The position numbers were made by a program, and so were the translations under genes. Positions 14,178 through 21,776 of a stretch of 27,401 nt of DNA are shown one piece after another. The stretch covers positions 1 through 27,401 of the forward strand of contig JBOEFZ010000041.1 of the NCBI GenBank assembly GCA_050633165.1, written 5' to 3'. Numbering within the stretch: the first letter of the stretch is position 1; every line of letters starts with the position of its first letter. The DNA is from TMED27 sp050633165. GTDB taxonomy: Bacteria; Pseudomonadota; Alphaproteobacteria; Micavibrionales; Micavibrionaceae. Under the pieces are notes generated by a model. That model was not told the origin of the DNA. It did no database searches and was given only the letters and a program-made list of their open reading frames with translations.

Positions 14178-15427
14178 GCCTTATGCTTTTCAATCACAGC
14201 AGCGTAGCGCAGGATGTAATAGCCCATTACGGCGGATAGCACAGAAGCAACCAAAACGCCCAAGCGAATGGCGGCTTGGTGATGCATATCGTCAAAGGCA
14301 AGACCGCCGATGAATAGCGACATGGTAAAGCCAATCCCGCAGAGCGCGGATACGCCGTAAAGATGCATCCAGCTCACGCCGTTTGGCATTGGCGAGAGGC
14401 CGGTTTTGATGCAGAGCCATAGGAAGCTGAATACGCCCACTTGCTTACCAACGACGAGGCCGAGGATAATGCCTAGCGTTGTCGGATCTTTGAGGGAATG
14501 CAGCCCCATCCCATCAAATGGTACGCCCGCATTGGCGAAGGCGAAGATGGGGAGGATGAAGAACGCGACCCATGGGTGCAAGGCATGTTCGAGCGTTTTA
14601 CAGGGGGTGATTTTCGGGTCATTCTTACACACTACGGGGATGAAGAACGCGGTTACCACGCCCGCTAGTGTCGCATGCACACCGGATTTGAGCACCGCGA
14701 TCCATAGGATTATCCCGAGCAGCACATAAGGCGCGGTTTTGGTTACGCATTTGGCATTGAGCAGCGCGAGACCAACCAGCGCGAACGCCCCGAAATAGAG
14801 CGGCTCGAGTTGAAGGTTTGAGGTATAGAAAAAGGCAATAATGAGGATTGCGCCCAAATCATCTATAATCGCAATCGCCATGAGGAGGATTTTGAGGCGC
14901 ACGGGCGCGCGCGTGCCGAGGAGGCTCAGCACGCCGAGGGCGAAGGCGATATCCGTTGCCGCGGGAATGGCCCAGCCATTGATATTTTCGGGGATGTCTT
15001 TGTTGATGAAATAATAAATCAGCGCGGGAATAATCATTCCGCCCACAGCGGCAATAGCGGGGAGGAGCGCGCGGGAGCGAGTGGAGAGTTCGCCGGATTT
15101 AATCTCGCGCTTAATCTCTAGCCCCACAAGGAAGAAGAAAATCGCCATGAAACCGTCATTGACCCAATGAAGGATGGATTTTTTGATCTCGTAATCAAAG
15201 CTGCCGCCGATATCATCAAAACCAATGCGGAATTTTATCGCGTGCAGGACGTGATCGTAAAATCCATATAGCGGCGTATTGGCAACGATTAATGCCAGCA
15301 CAGCCGCCAGCGCGAGGATAATTCCGCCCGAGGCCTCCATCCGCAAAAACACATTTGCGGCACCAGCGAATTTAGAAACGCTCTTTTTGAAGGGGTTATT
15401 GAGGTAGGGATTGTCTTTGGTTTGCAT
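14162..15427 (-). CDS. nhaA: Na+/H+ antiporter NhaA
   Basis: NhaA is the inner-membrane electrogenic antiporter exchanging two H+ for one Na+. The 421-residue protein shows the family hallmarks MAIAIIDDLGAILIIAFFYT, with the paired Asp of the transport site, GWAIPAATDIAFALGVLSLL, ILHWVNDGFMAIFFFLVGLE and ALCGIGFTMSLFIGGLAF. I chose the ATG at 15427 (MQTKDNPYLNNPFKKS). The open frame reaches back to 15535, but those 36 extra residues would overlap the holin gene and do not look like NhaA. The ribosome binding site (AAGAG) is weak. The C-terminus lies in the shared terminator palindrome with nhaD. The gap to the phage cassette (15428-15503) holds nothing recognisable. Confidence 0.95.
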   Translation of the reverse strand: MQTKDNPYLNNPFKKSVSKFAGAANVFLRMEASGGIILALAAVLALIVANTPLYGFYDHVLHAIKFRIGFDDIGGSFDYEIKKSILHWVNDGFMAIFFFLVGLEIKREIKSGELSTRSRALLPAIAAVGGMIIPALIYYFINKDIPENINGWAIPAATDIAFALGVLSLLGTRAPVRLKILLMAIAIIDDLGAILIIAFFYTSNLQLEPLYFGAFALVGLALLNAKCVTKTAPYVLLGIILWIAVLKSGVHATLAGVVTAFFIPVVCKNDPKITPCKTLEHALHPWVAFFILPIFAFANAGVPFDGMGLHSLKDPTTLGIILGLVVGKQVGVFSFLWLCIKTGLSPMPNGVSWMHLYGVSALCGIGFTMSLFIGGLAFDDMHHQAAIRLGVLVASVLSAVMGYYILRYAAVIEKHKAKAAH

Positions 15428-15503
15428 GGGTGCTCTTTTTTGAAAAAACTTTAATCGCTGGAAAGTATAAGTTCTTTTTACAAAGAGGGAAGCCCTAAGC
15501 AGT

Positions 15504-16022
15504 TTATTTGTTCCAAAAAATGACCTCTTTGTCACCGTTCAGCTTCTTATCCTCGCTACGTTTATAAACATAGATGCCGAGGACGGAGAGGCCGATGCTC
15601 CAGATGGCGGTGAGGGAGCTCATGGCGGCCATGACCACCCCTGCCCTCGCCGTATCGAAAATGATTATATAAGCAATTCCAAACATTTGCGCCGCCCATG
15701 TTAAGGCCATGAGGTAGCCGAATGTGGGACGCATGCGGCGGACGAATTTATCTTGAGATTCTACTTCAGCGCGGATAGTTTGATTGATTTCAGAGAGGGT
15801 TAGCCGAGAGTTCTTAGACTCTAATTTTGTTAGTTCTTCTATATGCCTGTTTGCTTCGGCTATTTGCTCGGTCGGGATTGCTCCGGATTTTAGAGCGTCA
15901 TCGACTTTATCGAGCGCCTCGGCGGCGCCGCGTGTGATGGGGGAGTCGATTTTTGTGAGGGCGGATTTGATGAACTCGACCAAAATGGGGAGACCGACGG
16001 TGGCGAGAATGGATTGGATCAT
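15504..16022 (-). CDS. Holin of the 3-TM type (GTA holin family-like)
   Basis: Holins make membrane pores that let the endolysin reach the wall at lysis. The 172-residue protein has a hydrophobic N-terminus (MIQSILATVGLPILVEFIKS), a charged helical middle, and two strong transmembrane helices at about 102-122 and 126-153, followed by a basic tail (YKRSEDKKLNGDKE). The stretch VRRMRPTFGYLMALTWAAQM resembles the RPxxxY region of the 3-TM holins first named from gene transfer agents. It lies downstream of the endolysin gene, separated by the palindrome at 16047-16196. The ribosome binding site is weak. It is the last gene of the phage cassette. Confidence 0.8.
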   Translation of the reverse strand: MIQSILATVGLPILVEFIKSALTKIDSPITRGAAEALDKVDDALKSGAIPTEQIAEANRHIEELTKLESKNSRLTLSEINQTIRAEVESQDKFVRRMRPTFGYLMALTWAAQMFGIAYIIIFDTARAGVVMAAMSSLTAIWSIGLSVLGIYVYKRSEDKKLNGDKEVIFWNK

Positions 16023-16046
16023 GATGAGAGCTTTCTTGCTTTTTTG

Positions 16047-16196
16047 AACGCGGAGTTACGGAGACACGGAGGAAATTAGCGCTTAATGCATAGCGCCGCA
16101 GGCAATTTACAAATTTAGAGGCTAATGGGATGTTTCGTTTTATGAATGCCTTCGGCGACATAAAAGAAAACTCCGTGCCTCCGCATCTCCGCGTTT
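16047..16196. repeat. Palindromic element B, copy 1
   Basis: The arms 16047-16071 (AACGCGGAG..ACGGAGACACGGAG) and 16171-16196 are reverse complements over about 24 bases with four mismatches. They enclose 99 bases with smaller dyads. The arm is built of repeated CGGAG units. It fills the gap between the endolysin and holin genes. A second element of this kind is at 19060-19161. Confidence 0.75.
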
Positions 16197-16203
16197 ATTT
16201 TTT

Positions 16204-16692
16204 TTAAGGCACTAGGCGGTAGAAAATATGCCGCCCGATTGTGATGAGGGGCGTTTCGCCTTTGGCCCAGTACGGATCGACGTAATCGGCATGGTAATGG
16301 GTTGCGCCCTTTGTGTGATCGATGAGGCAGCCAATGACAGCGCGGGTGGCGATGCGTTTGCAGGTGGCGAAGTGGAGGTCATTCTCATCCACAGCGATGA
16401 GGCGTTTATAGTTCGGGTCGGAGCGGTTCCAGCATGAGAATTGATACGGTTTTTGGCACACAGATATGATGTCGTTGCCCCACCAATATTTGCCGCCGTT
16501 TGCTTTTGCGACGTCGACGCGATTTTGAATAACATTGGCGACGGCCTCCATGCCGGTTTTGCCTTCGGATCGTGCTTCGCCCCATATGGTACGGGCGAGG
16601 ATATCGATTTCGATCTCGGCGTGAAGGTCTTGGGAATCGGGACGCGTTTTTACGTCCGAACCGCCAATTGCGGTTAAGGTTGGCTTGGTCAT
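16204..16692 (-). CDS. Cell wall hydrolase, SleB/CwlJ type (endolysin)
   Basis: This 162-residue protein belongs to the Hydrolase_2 (SleB) family, which cuts glycan strands of peptidoglycan. The motif ARTIWGEARSEGKTGMEAVA carries the catalytic glutamate at residue 39. ANVIQNRV, then YQFSCWN and a Cys/His-rich C-terminal half ending in THYHADYVDPYWA follow the family order. No signal peptide is present, so release would need the holin two genes downstream. AAGGAG lies six bases before the ATG at 16692. Its place beside the holin and terminase genes supports a lysis role in virion release. Confidence 0.9.
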   Translation of the reverse strand: MTKPTLTAIGGSDVKTRPDSQDLHAEIEIDILARTIWGEARSEGKTGMEAVANVIQNRVDVAKANGGKYWWGNDIISVCQKPYQFSCWNRSDPNYKRLIAVDENDLHFATCKRIATRAVIGCLIDHTKGATHYHADYVDPYWAKGETPLITIGRHIFYRLVP

Positions 16693-16720
16693 TTTGTTCT
16701 CCTTAAATATTTCAAAAAAT

Positions 16721-16843
16721 CGTCATTCCGGAGGCAATGCGCAGCATCGCTTAAACATCCGGAATCCATATGCCAGCAGCATAGCTGCTGTCTTTTCTGG
16801 ATCCCCGCTGTTTGAGCGCACTGCGTGCGCCGCGGGGATGACG
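16721..16843 (+). repeat. Composite palindromic element A, copy 2
   Basis: The element is 123 bp, from CGTCAT (16721-16726) to ATGACG (16838-16843). Read on the plus strand it aligns with the minus strand of copy 1 along its whole length. The middle arm here is CAGCAGC-ATA-GCTGCTG, and the last inner stem is GCGCAC-TGC-GTGCGC. These differ from copy 1 in ways that keep the pairing. It lies between the 97-residue gene and the endolysin gene. Confidence 0.9.
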
Positions 16844-16853
16844 ATGTGTGGGG

Positions 16854-17147
16854 TTATCTACGCACACTCCGGTTCGCGTTTTGATCGATGCGGATGAGGG
16901 CGTTTTCCATGCGTTTGATGGATACGGACAGGTTTTTAATTTCCGCATGAAATGACGCCTCGAGGGAGCTTAGGCGCTCGGTCAAATCATTGGTTTTATC
17001 AACCTGCCGCCTGATTTGCTCGAGCATAATGGCGTTTTGTTCGGAGAGCTTTGCGGCTTTATCCGCGCGGCTCCAAATCACCGCGACAATCGCGCTGAGC
17101 AAGCTCGTGGTGCCTGCGAGCAGGACTTCGAATATGTGGTTTTCCAT
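16854..17147 (-). CDS. Small membrane-anchored coiled-coil protein of the lysis region
   Basis: This 97-residue protein has one N-terminal transmembrane helix (FEVLLAGTTSLLSAIVAVIW, residues 6-25) and then heptad-rich sequence (about residues 30-90). Such proteins next to endolysin and holin genes are often spanin-like or holin-associated, but I recognise no family. AGGA lies seven bases before the ATG at 17147 and overlaps the TAG stop of the large terminase gene, so the two are tightly coupled. It is followed by palindromic element A copy 2. Confidence 0.7.
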   Translation of the reverse strand: MENHIFEVLLAGTTSLLSAIVAVIWSRADKAAKLSEQNAIMLEQIRRQVDKTNDLTERLSSLEASFHAEIKNLSVSIKRMENALIRIDQNANRSVRR

Positions 17148-17156
17148 GGTGGTTTC

Positions 17157-18674
17157 CTAAACTTTAAACTCCGTTCCCGCCTTTTGAGGTTTTGCGCCGC
17201 GCATCCAGTTATGTTTGCCTTGGCTGTAGCTGCGCTCATAACGGTCGGGGGTTTGGAGGAGTGCGCCGGCGACGGCGTCTAGGCCGTCATCGTGGCCTTT
17301 GTTGTCTGCTGGTTGCCATTCTTGCATTTCGGTGATGAAGGGGGTTTTGAAAATGCTTTTATGCACGTGCAGTCGGCGCGCGGCGAGGATGGCGTCGAAT
17401 GCTTCGAGGATGCGATCTTCTTTGCGGCGGGTTTGGCTGTGCTCGACCACGCGGCACGGGCTGCTTATCTTGCCCAGTTGAATGCGGAGCATATTGGGGA
17501 GGAAGCGGCCAATGCCGTTGATCTCGACCGTGATGCTCGGTAGATAGAGGCGTTTGGCGAGCGCCGCGACGATTTTGGCTTGCTCGGTTGCTTCGTCTTC
17601 TTCGTAGGTTGGTGGGAGTTTTATGTACTCTATATGGTGCAAATAATGCGCGCCTTCTTCATCGATGAACAGCACGGCGAGTACGCTGTGATCGCCCTTT
17701 GCGCTGCCGAAGGCGGGGTCCCAAAAGACGCTCGCGCCGGTGAGTTTTTTACCCCCGAGGAAAAGGGTTTTTAGCTCGCGGCTGTAATCCAATTCCCAAT
17801 CATAGGGGCGGAGCAAATCGGGGTTAAGTCGCCCTTCGGCGATGTTGCGGGGTTGGAGCATCATCTGGCTGGCGAAGCGGTTGGGGCCGGCGTCGCGTTT
17901 CATGCGCTTGATTTTCGCCTCGGAATAACGCTCGATCCATGCGCTCTCGCCGTGCTTGTCCAAGATCGGAATTTCGAGGCGCTTATAATCGGTGAGGAAG
18001 GGCGCATCCTCGCCAAACTCGATGCGCGGTTGATCAGCGTAGATTGTGTGATAGTGATGCGGCGTACCGACATAGAGCATCGTACCATCGGGGACGAGGA
18101 CGAACTCGGTTTCGGCAAGGCGCGCGCGGAGGTCTTGGCGCTTGCCGAGTGTGCCGCAGGTGTTGGGGACTTCTACGTCGTCGCAAATGATGATATCGGC
18201 GCGCGATCCGGTGATGTTGGATGTGATGCCTTTTGCCAGCATGGAAGGGTCGCGTAGCTCTATCATTCTGTTCACCGTGAAGCGGTCGCCCGCCCATGCT
18301 TCTGCGTTTTTGGGTTTTATACCGGCGGTGAGGGGGTGGCGCTCGAGGATGCGCTTTACATTCCCAACCATCTTTTTCGCCAGTGTAAAATCGGCGGCGA
18401 GGACGAGGATGCGCAAGGAGGGGTTATGGTAGAGCAGCCATGCGCAATACAGGCCGACGATTGTGCTTTTCCCAGCAGAGCGGAAGGCCATGAGGAGTTG
18501 GCGTTTATCACCGTGCAGCCAATTCCATTCCAGCCATTTTGCGATGTCTTTGTGGATATCGGGATAGCCGAGACCTGCGCGTTGATACCAAAGCGCGATG
18601 AAAATTTCGAGATCGGCCTTTGTCACGTCGTATCGTTTGCTTTGTTTATTGTAGGGAACGGGAAGGGTTTCCAT
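17157..18674 (-). CDS. Phage terminase large subunit (DNA packaging ATPase-nuclease)
   Basis: TerL pumps DNA into the prohead and cuts it. The 505-residue protein has the ATPase parts in order: a Walker A-like AFRSAGKST at residues 63-71, Walker B ADIIICDDVE at 159-168, and the coupling motif YVGTPHHYHT at 201-210. The RNase H-like nuclease has FWDPAFGSAKGDHS with Asp319 and Asp328, Glu384 in ITVEINGIGR, and HDDGLDAVA at 461-469. These are the expected acidic clusters, so it looks active. AAGGA precedes the ATG at 18674. Its place after tail fibre and small terminase genes is that of gene 19 in T7-like phages. Confidence 0.92.
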   Translation of the reverse strand: METLPVPYNKQSKRYDVTKADLEIFIALWYQRAGLGYPDIHKDIAKWLEWNWLHGDKRQLLMAFRSAGKSTIVGLYCAWLLYHNPSLRILVLAADFTLAKKMVGNVKRILERHPLTAGIKPKNAEAWAGDRFTVNRMIELRDPSMLAKGITSNITGSRADIIICDDVEVPNTCGTLGKRQDLRARLAETEFVLVPDGTMLYVGTPHHYHTIYADQPRIEFGEDAPFLTDYKRLEIPILDKHGESAWIERYSEAKIKRMKRDAGPNRFASQMMLQPRNIAEGRLNPDLLRPYDWELDYSRELKTLFLGGKKLTGASVFWDPAFGSAKGDHSVLAVLFIDEEGAHYLHHIEYIKLPPTYEEDEATEQAKIVAALAKRLYLPSITVEINGIGRFLPNMLRIQLGKISSPCRVVEHSQTRRKEDRILEAFDAILAARRLHVHKSIFKTPFITEMQEWQPADNKGHDDGLDAVAGALLQTPDRYERSYSQGKHNWMRGAKPQKAGTEFKV

Positions 18675-18690
18675 GTGTGCATCCTTAAAA

Positions 18691-19026
18691 TTACGCGCGG
18701 CCTAAATCGCCGTTGATTTGCAAAATAGTTTCGGCGAGGTCGGCTTGGGTTATTTCCTCCTCGGGGATTTCCGCCCATTGCGCGAGTTTTAAGAGCAGTT
18801 CGATATGCGCGATTGCGACTTTGCAGGCGTCGTGGTGGGATTTGAATTTTTTAGCTTCTTCGCTTGGTTCGGGTGTTTCCGATGCTTCATCTCCTTCCGG
18901 TTTTGGTTGCGTGGGTTTTGTCGCCTGCTCTTCGGCAAAGGCTTTGTAGGATTCGATGGCTGTCTTCACAGCATCGGGGAGAAACGCGGCAATGTGATTG
19001 CGCGTTTGGTCATCAATTTGGGGCAT
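18691..19026 (-). CDS. Small phage protein, candidate terminase small subunit
   Basis: The 111-residue protein has a helical N-terminus (about 1-35), an acidic Pro/Glu linker (KPTQPKPEGDEASETPEPSE) and a helical C-terminal half (CKVAIAHIELLLKLAQWAEI). I recognise no family by sequence. Its size and its place 16 bases before the large terminase fit gene 18 (small terminase) of T7-like phages, which is an inference from order only. The ribosome binding site at 19026 is poor. The palindrome 19060-19161 lies just upstream. Confidence 0.65.
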   Translation of the reverse strand: MPQIDDQTRNHIAAFLPDAVKTAIESYKAFAEEQATKPTQPKPEGDEASETPEPSEEAKKFKSHHDACKVAIAHIELLLKLAQWAEIPEEEITQADLAETILQINGDLGRA

Positions 19027-19059
19027 GTGTTTGAGGGCTTTCTTAGAGGCTTTTTATTT

Positions 19060-19161
19060 GAACCACCAAGACACGAAGGCACGGAGTTTTTTGCTTCTAA
19101 ACACGTCAGGCTTCGCCTTCCTCGCAATGACAAAAAGTAAAACTCCGTGTCTTGGTGGTTT
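19060..19161. repeat. Palindromic element B, copy 2
   Basis: The left arm (from 19060, AACCACCAAGACAC, then ACGGAGTTTT) and right arm (AAAACTCCGTGTCTTGGTGGTT, ending near 19161) are reverse complements, except for a seven-base extra piece (near GAAGGCA) in the left arm. The arm shares the CACGGAG core with element B at 16047. The centre holds AGGCTTCGCCT and an AATGACA end recalling element A. It lies between the tail fibre and small-terminase genes. Confidence 0.7.
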
Positions 19162-19168
19162 CATTCTT

Positions 19169-21187
19169 TTAAAATTTCGACACGATGTACCATTGGCTGC
19201 CGTTGCTTACGACGGTGATGGCGTTGTATTGGGCGTTTAGAGGTTGGCCGTAGCCGTCGGGGCCGGAGCCGCCTTGCTCTGTTACGGTGATGGTGTTGGA
19301 TGAGCTATCGGTTTTTTTGATGGTGATGGTGCGGCCTATGGCCTCGCTTGCGTTGGCGGGGGGGAGGCGCGCGGTCATTACACCACCGAAGCTGGAGAGC
19401 AAATATGTATCGACCGCCATGTCGATATCGTATGTGCCTGTTCCATCAAAATATCGCGTATTGCCCGGCGCGCGGTTGGAGGATAGTACGAACCATTCCG
19501 CGCCATTGGATTGCGCCATCATGAAATCATTTTCCGCGCCGAGGAAGTAATCGCGCCCGTCCGGCCCTGCGCCGCCCGTTTCCTTGACCGTAATCACATT
19601 GCCGGAGCTGTCGGTTTTTTTGATTACCATCATTACGCCAACCGCATCGGCGGCATTGGGGAGGTTAACGGTTAGCGCGCCGCCAAAGGATGAAACCAAA
19701 TGGACGGAATGGGATAAATCAAGGGTTACGCTACCGCTCGTATCGATAAATTCCGTGTCATAGCGTTGCAAGGTTGCGTTCATATCCGTACATGTCGTGC
19801 GTTGCAGGCGGTTTTTGTTGGGGAACCCTGCATTATAGGCGGTATATTCGCCGCCCGAAAGATCCCAAATTGCCGCACCGTCGCTGACCGAAAGCAGGTT
19901 GAAGATGCTCGTTTCAATTGATCCGGCCTCTAACTTTACGTTCGGGACGCTGTTAAAGCTTTCGGCATAGGGGTTAATGAGCAGCGTTTTATCGCAGCCC
20001 GCGCCGATGGTGAAGCAGCCCTGCGCCGTGCCGTTGACATTCGCCTCGCAATCGATGAAGGCGTTGTTATAGCGGCCTTCTTGGATATAAAAACCATGTC
20101 CGGTGGAGGCCGTACCAAGGGAGTATGCGCGGCAGGCGTGGAATTTGTTGGCGTTGGGGGTGTCGCCTGCGCCGCTGCGGTAGAGATGGAAGCCGTGGGT
20201 GGTGAATTGCTCGACCAAAACGCGGTCGAAATTATTCCAATAGCACGGGTTGTTTGTGTTGATATAACCGTCGAGCTGCACGCCGATATTGGGGGCGACA
20301 ATGGTGATATCGGTGACGGCGGTTTGCACGACGGGGCGGGTGAGGCCGTAGAGTTTGATACCGATATCGCCGCCAGTGACGCGAAAATTATGCAGGGCGC
20401 AGTGGTCTTCGGTGACTTCGATGGCGTTGAAGCTTTGGTCGATGCATTTGAGGGTTGCGCTTTGCCCTGCTCCGATAAGGGATTTTTTCGCCGTCATGGT
20501 GATTGTGCCGCTGATCAGATATTCGCCGGCGGGGATATAGACCGTGTCATGCGAGGCAAGCGCGTTTTGGATAGCGGCGGTGTCGTTGGTGAGGCCATCG
20601 CCCACCGCGCCGAAATCCTTGATCGAGATTGCATCGCCGAGCTTGTCCGTGACGGTGCGCGTGCTTGCGCCGTTTCCAGTGGCGGTGAAATCGGGGGAGG
20701 TTGTTGCGCCGCTTAAATCCAGCGCAACGGGGTTGCCGTCACCATCGAAACCGAGACCTTTATTGGCGCGGGCGGTGCGGGCGGGAAGCTCTACATTGCC
20801 TGGGGTTTCGTGATCGGAATAGCGGAGCATTGTGTCATTCTCGCGGTTCACTTGTTGGAGGGCGGCGACCATGTAATCCAGTTCGGAGTTGATGGAATCC
20901 GCGCTGAAATCTCCGCCTTCGAGGAAATCGGTGATGCGTTCGATGGGGAGCTCGCGGGCAAGTGTGATGATGGCGTCTTGCGCGGGCGCGGTGTCGAATG
21001 TGACTGTGCCGCCATTTGTTTCGCCTTCTCCAGCGATGGTATATCCGCTCGCTTGCTTTGCGCCGTCGATATAGATGGCGAGGTCTTCGGATGCGAAGAT
21101 CGGGAAGTTATAGCTGAATTCAGTTTGTGTGCCGTTGGCGACGAACCTATTGATAGGCTCGATATCGGGCATTTTGATGTGGGTCAT
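19169..21187 (-). CDS. Phage tail fibre/tailspike with pectate-lyase fold
   Basis: The 672-residue protein probably binds or cuts host surface glycans. Residues 1-160 form a virion-binding head like T7-type tail fibres (TQTEFSYNFPI, then ERITDFLEGGDFSADSIN and LDYMVAALQQVNRE). Residues of about 187-460 are a right-handed beta-helix of the pectate-lyase-3 type, starting ISIKDFGAVGDGLTNDTAAI. The C-terminus has two similar repeats of about 100 residues: LVSSFGGALTVNLP...IKKTDSSGNVITVKETGGAGPDG near 497-543, and LLSSFGGVMTARLP...IKKTDSSSNTITVTEQGGSGPDG near 596-644. No catalytic residue can be assigned with confidence. The ribosome binding site is weak, and the element 21210-21293 lies just upstream. 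Confidence 0.88.
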   Translation of the reverse strand: MTHIKMPDIEPINRFVANGTQTEFSYNFPIFASEDLAIYIDGAKQASGYTIAGEGETNGGTVTFDTAPAQDAIITLARELPIERITDFLEGGDFSADSINSELDYMVAALQQVNRENDTMLRYSDHETPGNVELPARTARANKGLGFDGDGNPVALDLSGATTSPDFTATGNGASTRTVTDKLGDAISIKDFGAVGDGLTNDTAAIQNALASHDTVYIPAGEYLISGTITMTAKKSLIGAGQSATLKCIDQSFNAIEVTEDHCALHNFRVTGGDIGIKLYGLTRPVVQTAVTDITIVAPNIGVQLDGYINTNNPCYWNNFDRVLVEQFTTHGFHLYRSGAGDTPNANKFHACRAYSLGTASTGHGFYIQEGRYNNAFIDCEANVNGTAQGCFTIGAGCDKTLLINPYAESFNSVPNVKLEAGSIETSIFNLLSVSDGAAIWDLSGGEYTAYNAGFPNKNRLQRTTCTDMNATLQRYDTEFIDTSGSVTLDLSHSVHLVSSFGGALTVNLPNAADAVGVMMVIKKTDSSGNVITVKETGGAGPDGRDYFLGAENDFMMAQSNGAEWFVLSSNRAPGNTRYFDGTGTYDIDMAVDTYLLSSFGGVMTARLPPANASEAIGRTITIKKTDSSSNTITVTEQGGSGPDGYGQPLNAQYNAITVVSNGSQWYIVSKF

Positions 21188-21209
21188 GATGTGATCTCTA
21201 TTTCATTTT

Positions 21210-21293
21210 CGTCATTGCATGGCTCGTCCATGCAATCCATTTGTCGGCATTTCCTTTGGCTGCTGGATTACACGGACAAGCCGTGTAATGACG
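21210..21293. repeat. Palindromic element A, short form (copy 5)
   Basis: The bounds are CGTCAT (21210-21215) and ATGACG (21288-21293). Two hairpins, ATTGCATGG-CTCGT-CCATGCAAT and ATTACACGG-ACAAG-CCGTGTAAT, frame a short centre. Each ends in ATCCA or starts with TGGAT as in the full element. It lies between the internal virion protein gene and the tail fibre gene. Confidence 0.75.
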
Positions 21294-21296
21294 AAC

Positions 21297-21764
21297 CTAA
21301 AACAAGCCACCAAACGCGCTCAACGCGCTGCGGGTGCGGCTGTTTTCGTTGAGTTGGTTGCGTTGGAGGAGGTTTAGGCTTTGCCTTTGCGAGAGGGTTT
21401 GGTTCAGGGAGGCCTTTTTGAGTGTGTCTAGCTCTTCGCGCTGTGCGGCTTCTTCTTCGCTTTCATTATAAAGGCCGAGGATAACGGCTTCGCTCGACCC
21501 GTCGCCGGAGACAATTCCGCTTGCGCCTGTTAGTGCGTTTTGACGGGCGACGGCGCGTTTTAGGGCGCTTTTTCGGTCTATTTCGGATTGTGCGCTGGCG
21601 AGGTCTATTTGTGCTTTTTGTAAGGCGTTATCGGCGGCGATCTGTTGTTCTTGCAGGCGGTGCTGCGCCTCTAATTGCCTTTGTGATTGCTCGTTTTGTA
21701 TAGCCGTATCGGCAAAACCGGCGGCGGTGCCGATGAGGTTTGTGGCGGATGTGAGTGATCCCAT
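21297..21764 (-). CDS. Internal virion-like protein of the phage cassette
   Basis: The 155-residue protein has a hydrophobic, Ala/Gly-rich N-terminus (SATNLIGTAAGFADTAIQN) and then long helices rich in Gln, Glu and Arg (about residues 25-75 and 105-145). Between them lies QNALTGASGIVSGDGSSEAV. This layout, and its place between tail tube B and tail fibre, fits the gene 14-type internal core protein of T7-like phages. I infer the role mostly from order and form. AAGGAG before the ATG at 21764 overlaps the upstream stop. The large internal proteins (genes 15 and 16) that should follow are absent. Confidence 0.7.
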   Translation of the reverse strand: MGSLTSATNLIGTAAGFADTAIQNEQSQRQLEAQHRLQEQQIAADNALQKAQIDLASAQSEIDRKSALKRAVARQNALTGASGIVSGDGSSEAVILGLYNESEEEAAQREELDTLKKASLNQTLSQRQSLNLLQRNQLNENSRTRSALSAFGGLF

Positions 21765-21776
21765 TTTGAGTTCTCC

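Noticed and set aside
15428..15535. N-terminal extension of NhaA by 36 residues
   Set aside because: It would overlap the holin gene end and lacks a ribosome binding site, and the NhaA-like sequence begins at the ATG at 15427.
16685..16897. 70-residue plus-strand frame across palindromic element A copy 2
   Set aside because: It mostly translates the repeat itself and starts inside the endolysin gene on the other strand. It is useful only as evidence that the repeat has an open phase.
20081..20716. 211-residue plus-strand frame opposite the tail fibre gene
   Set aside because: Its Gly/Val/Asp-rich product mirrors the tail fibre codons, has no ribosome binding site, and the opposite frame has clear domains.
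19169..21187. Diversity-generating retroelement acting on the tail fibre
   Set aside because: No reverse transcriptase gene or template repeat is found near the fibre gene, and the C-terminal copies are an ordinary domain duplication.
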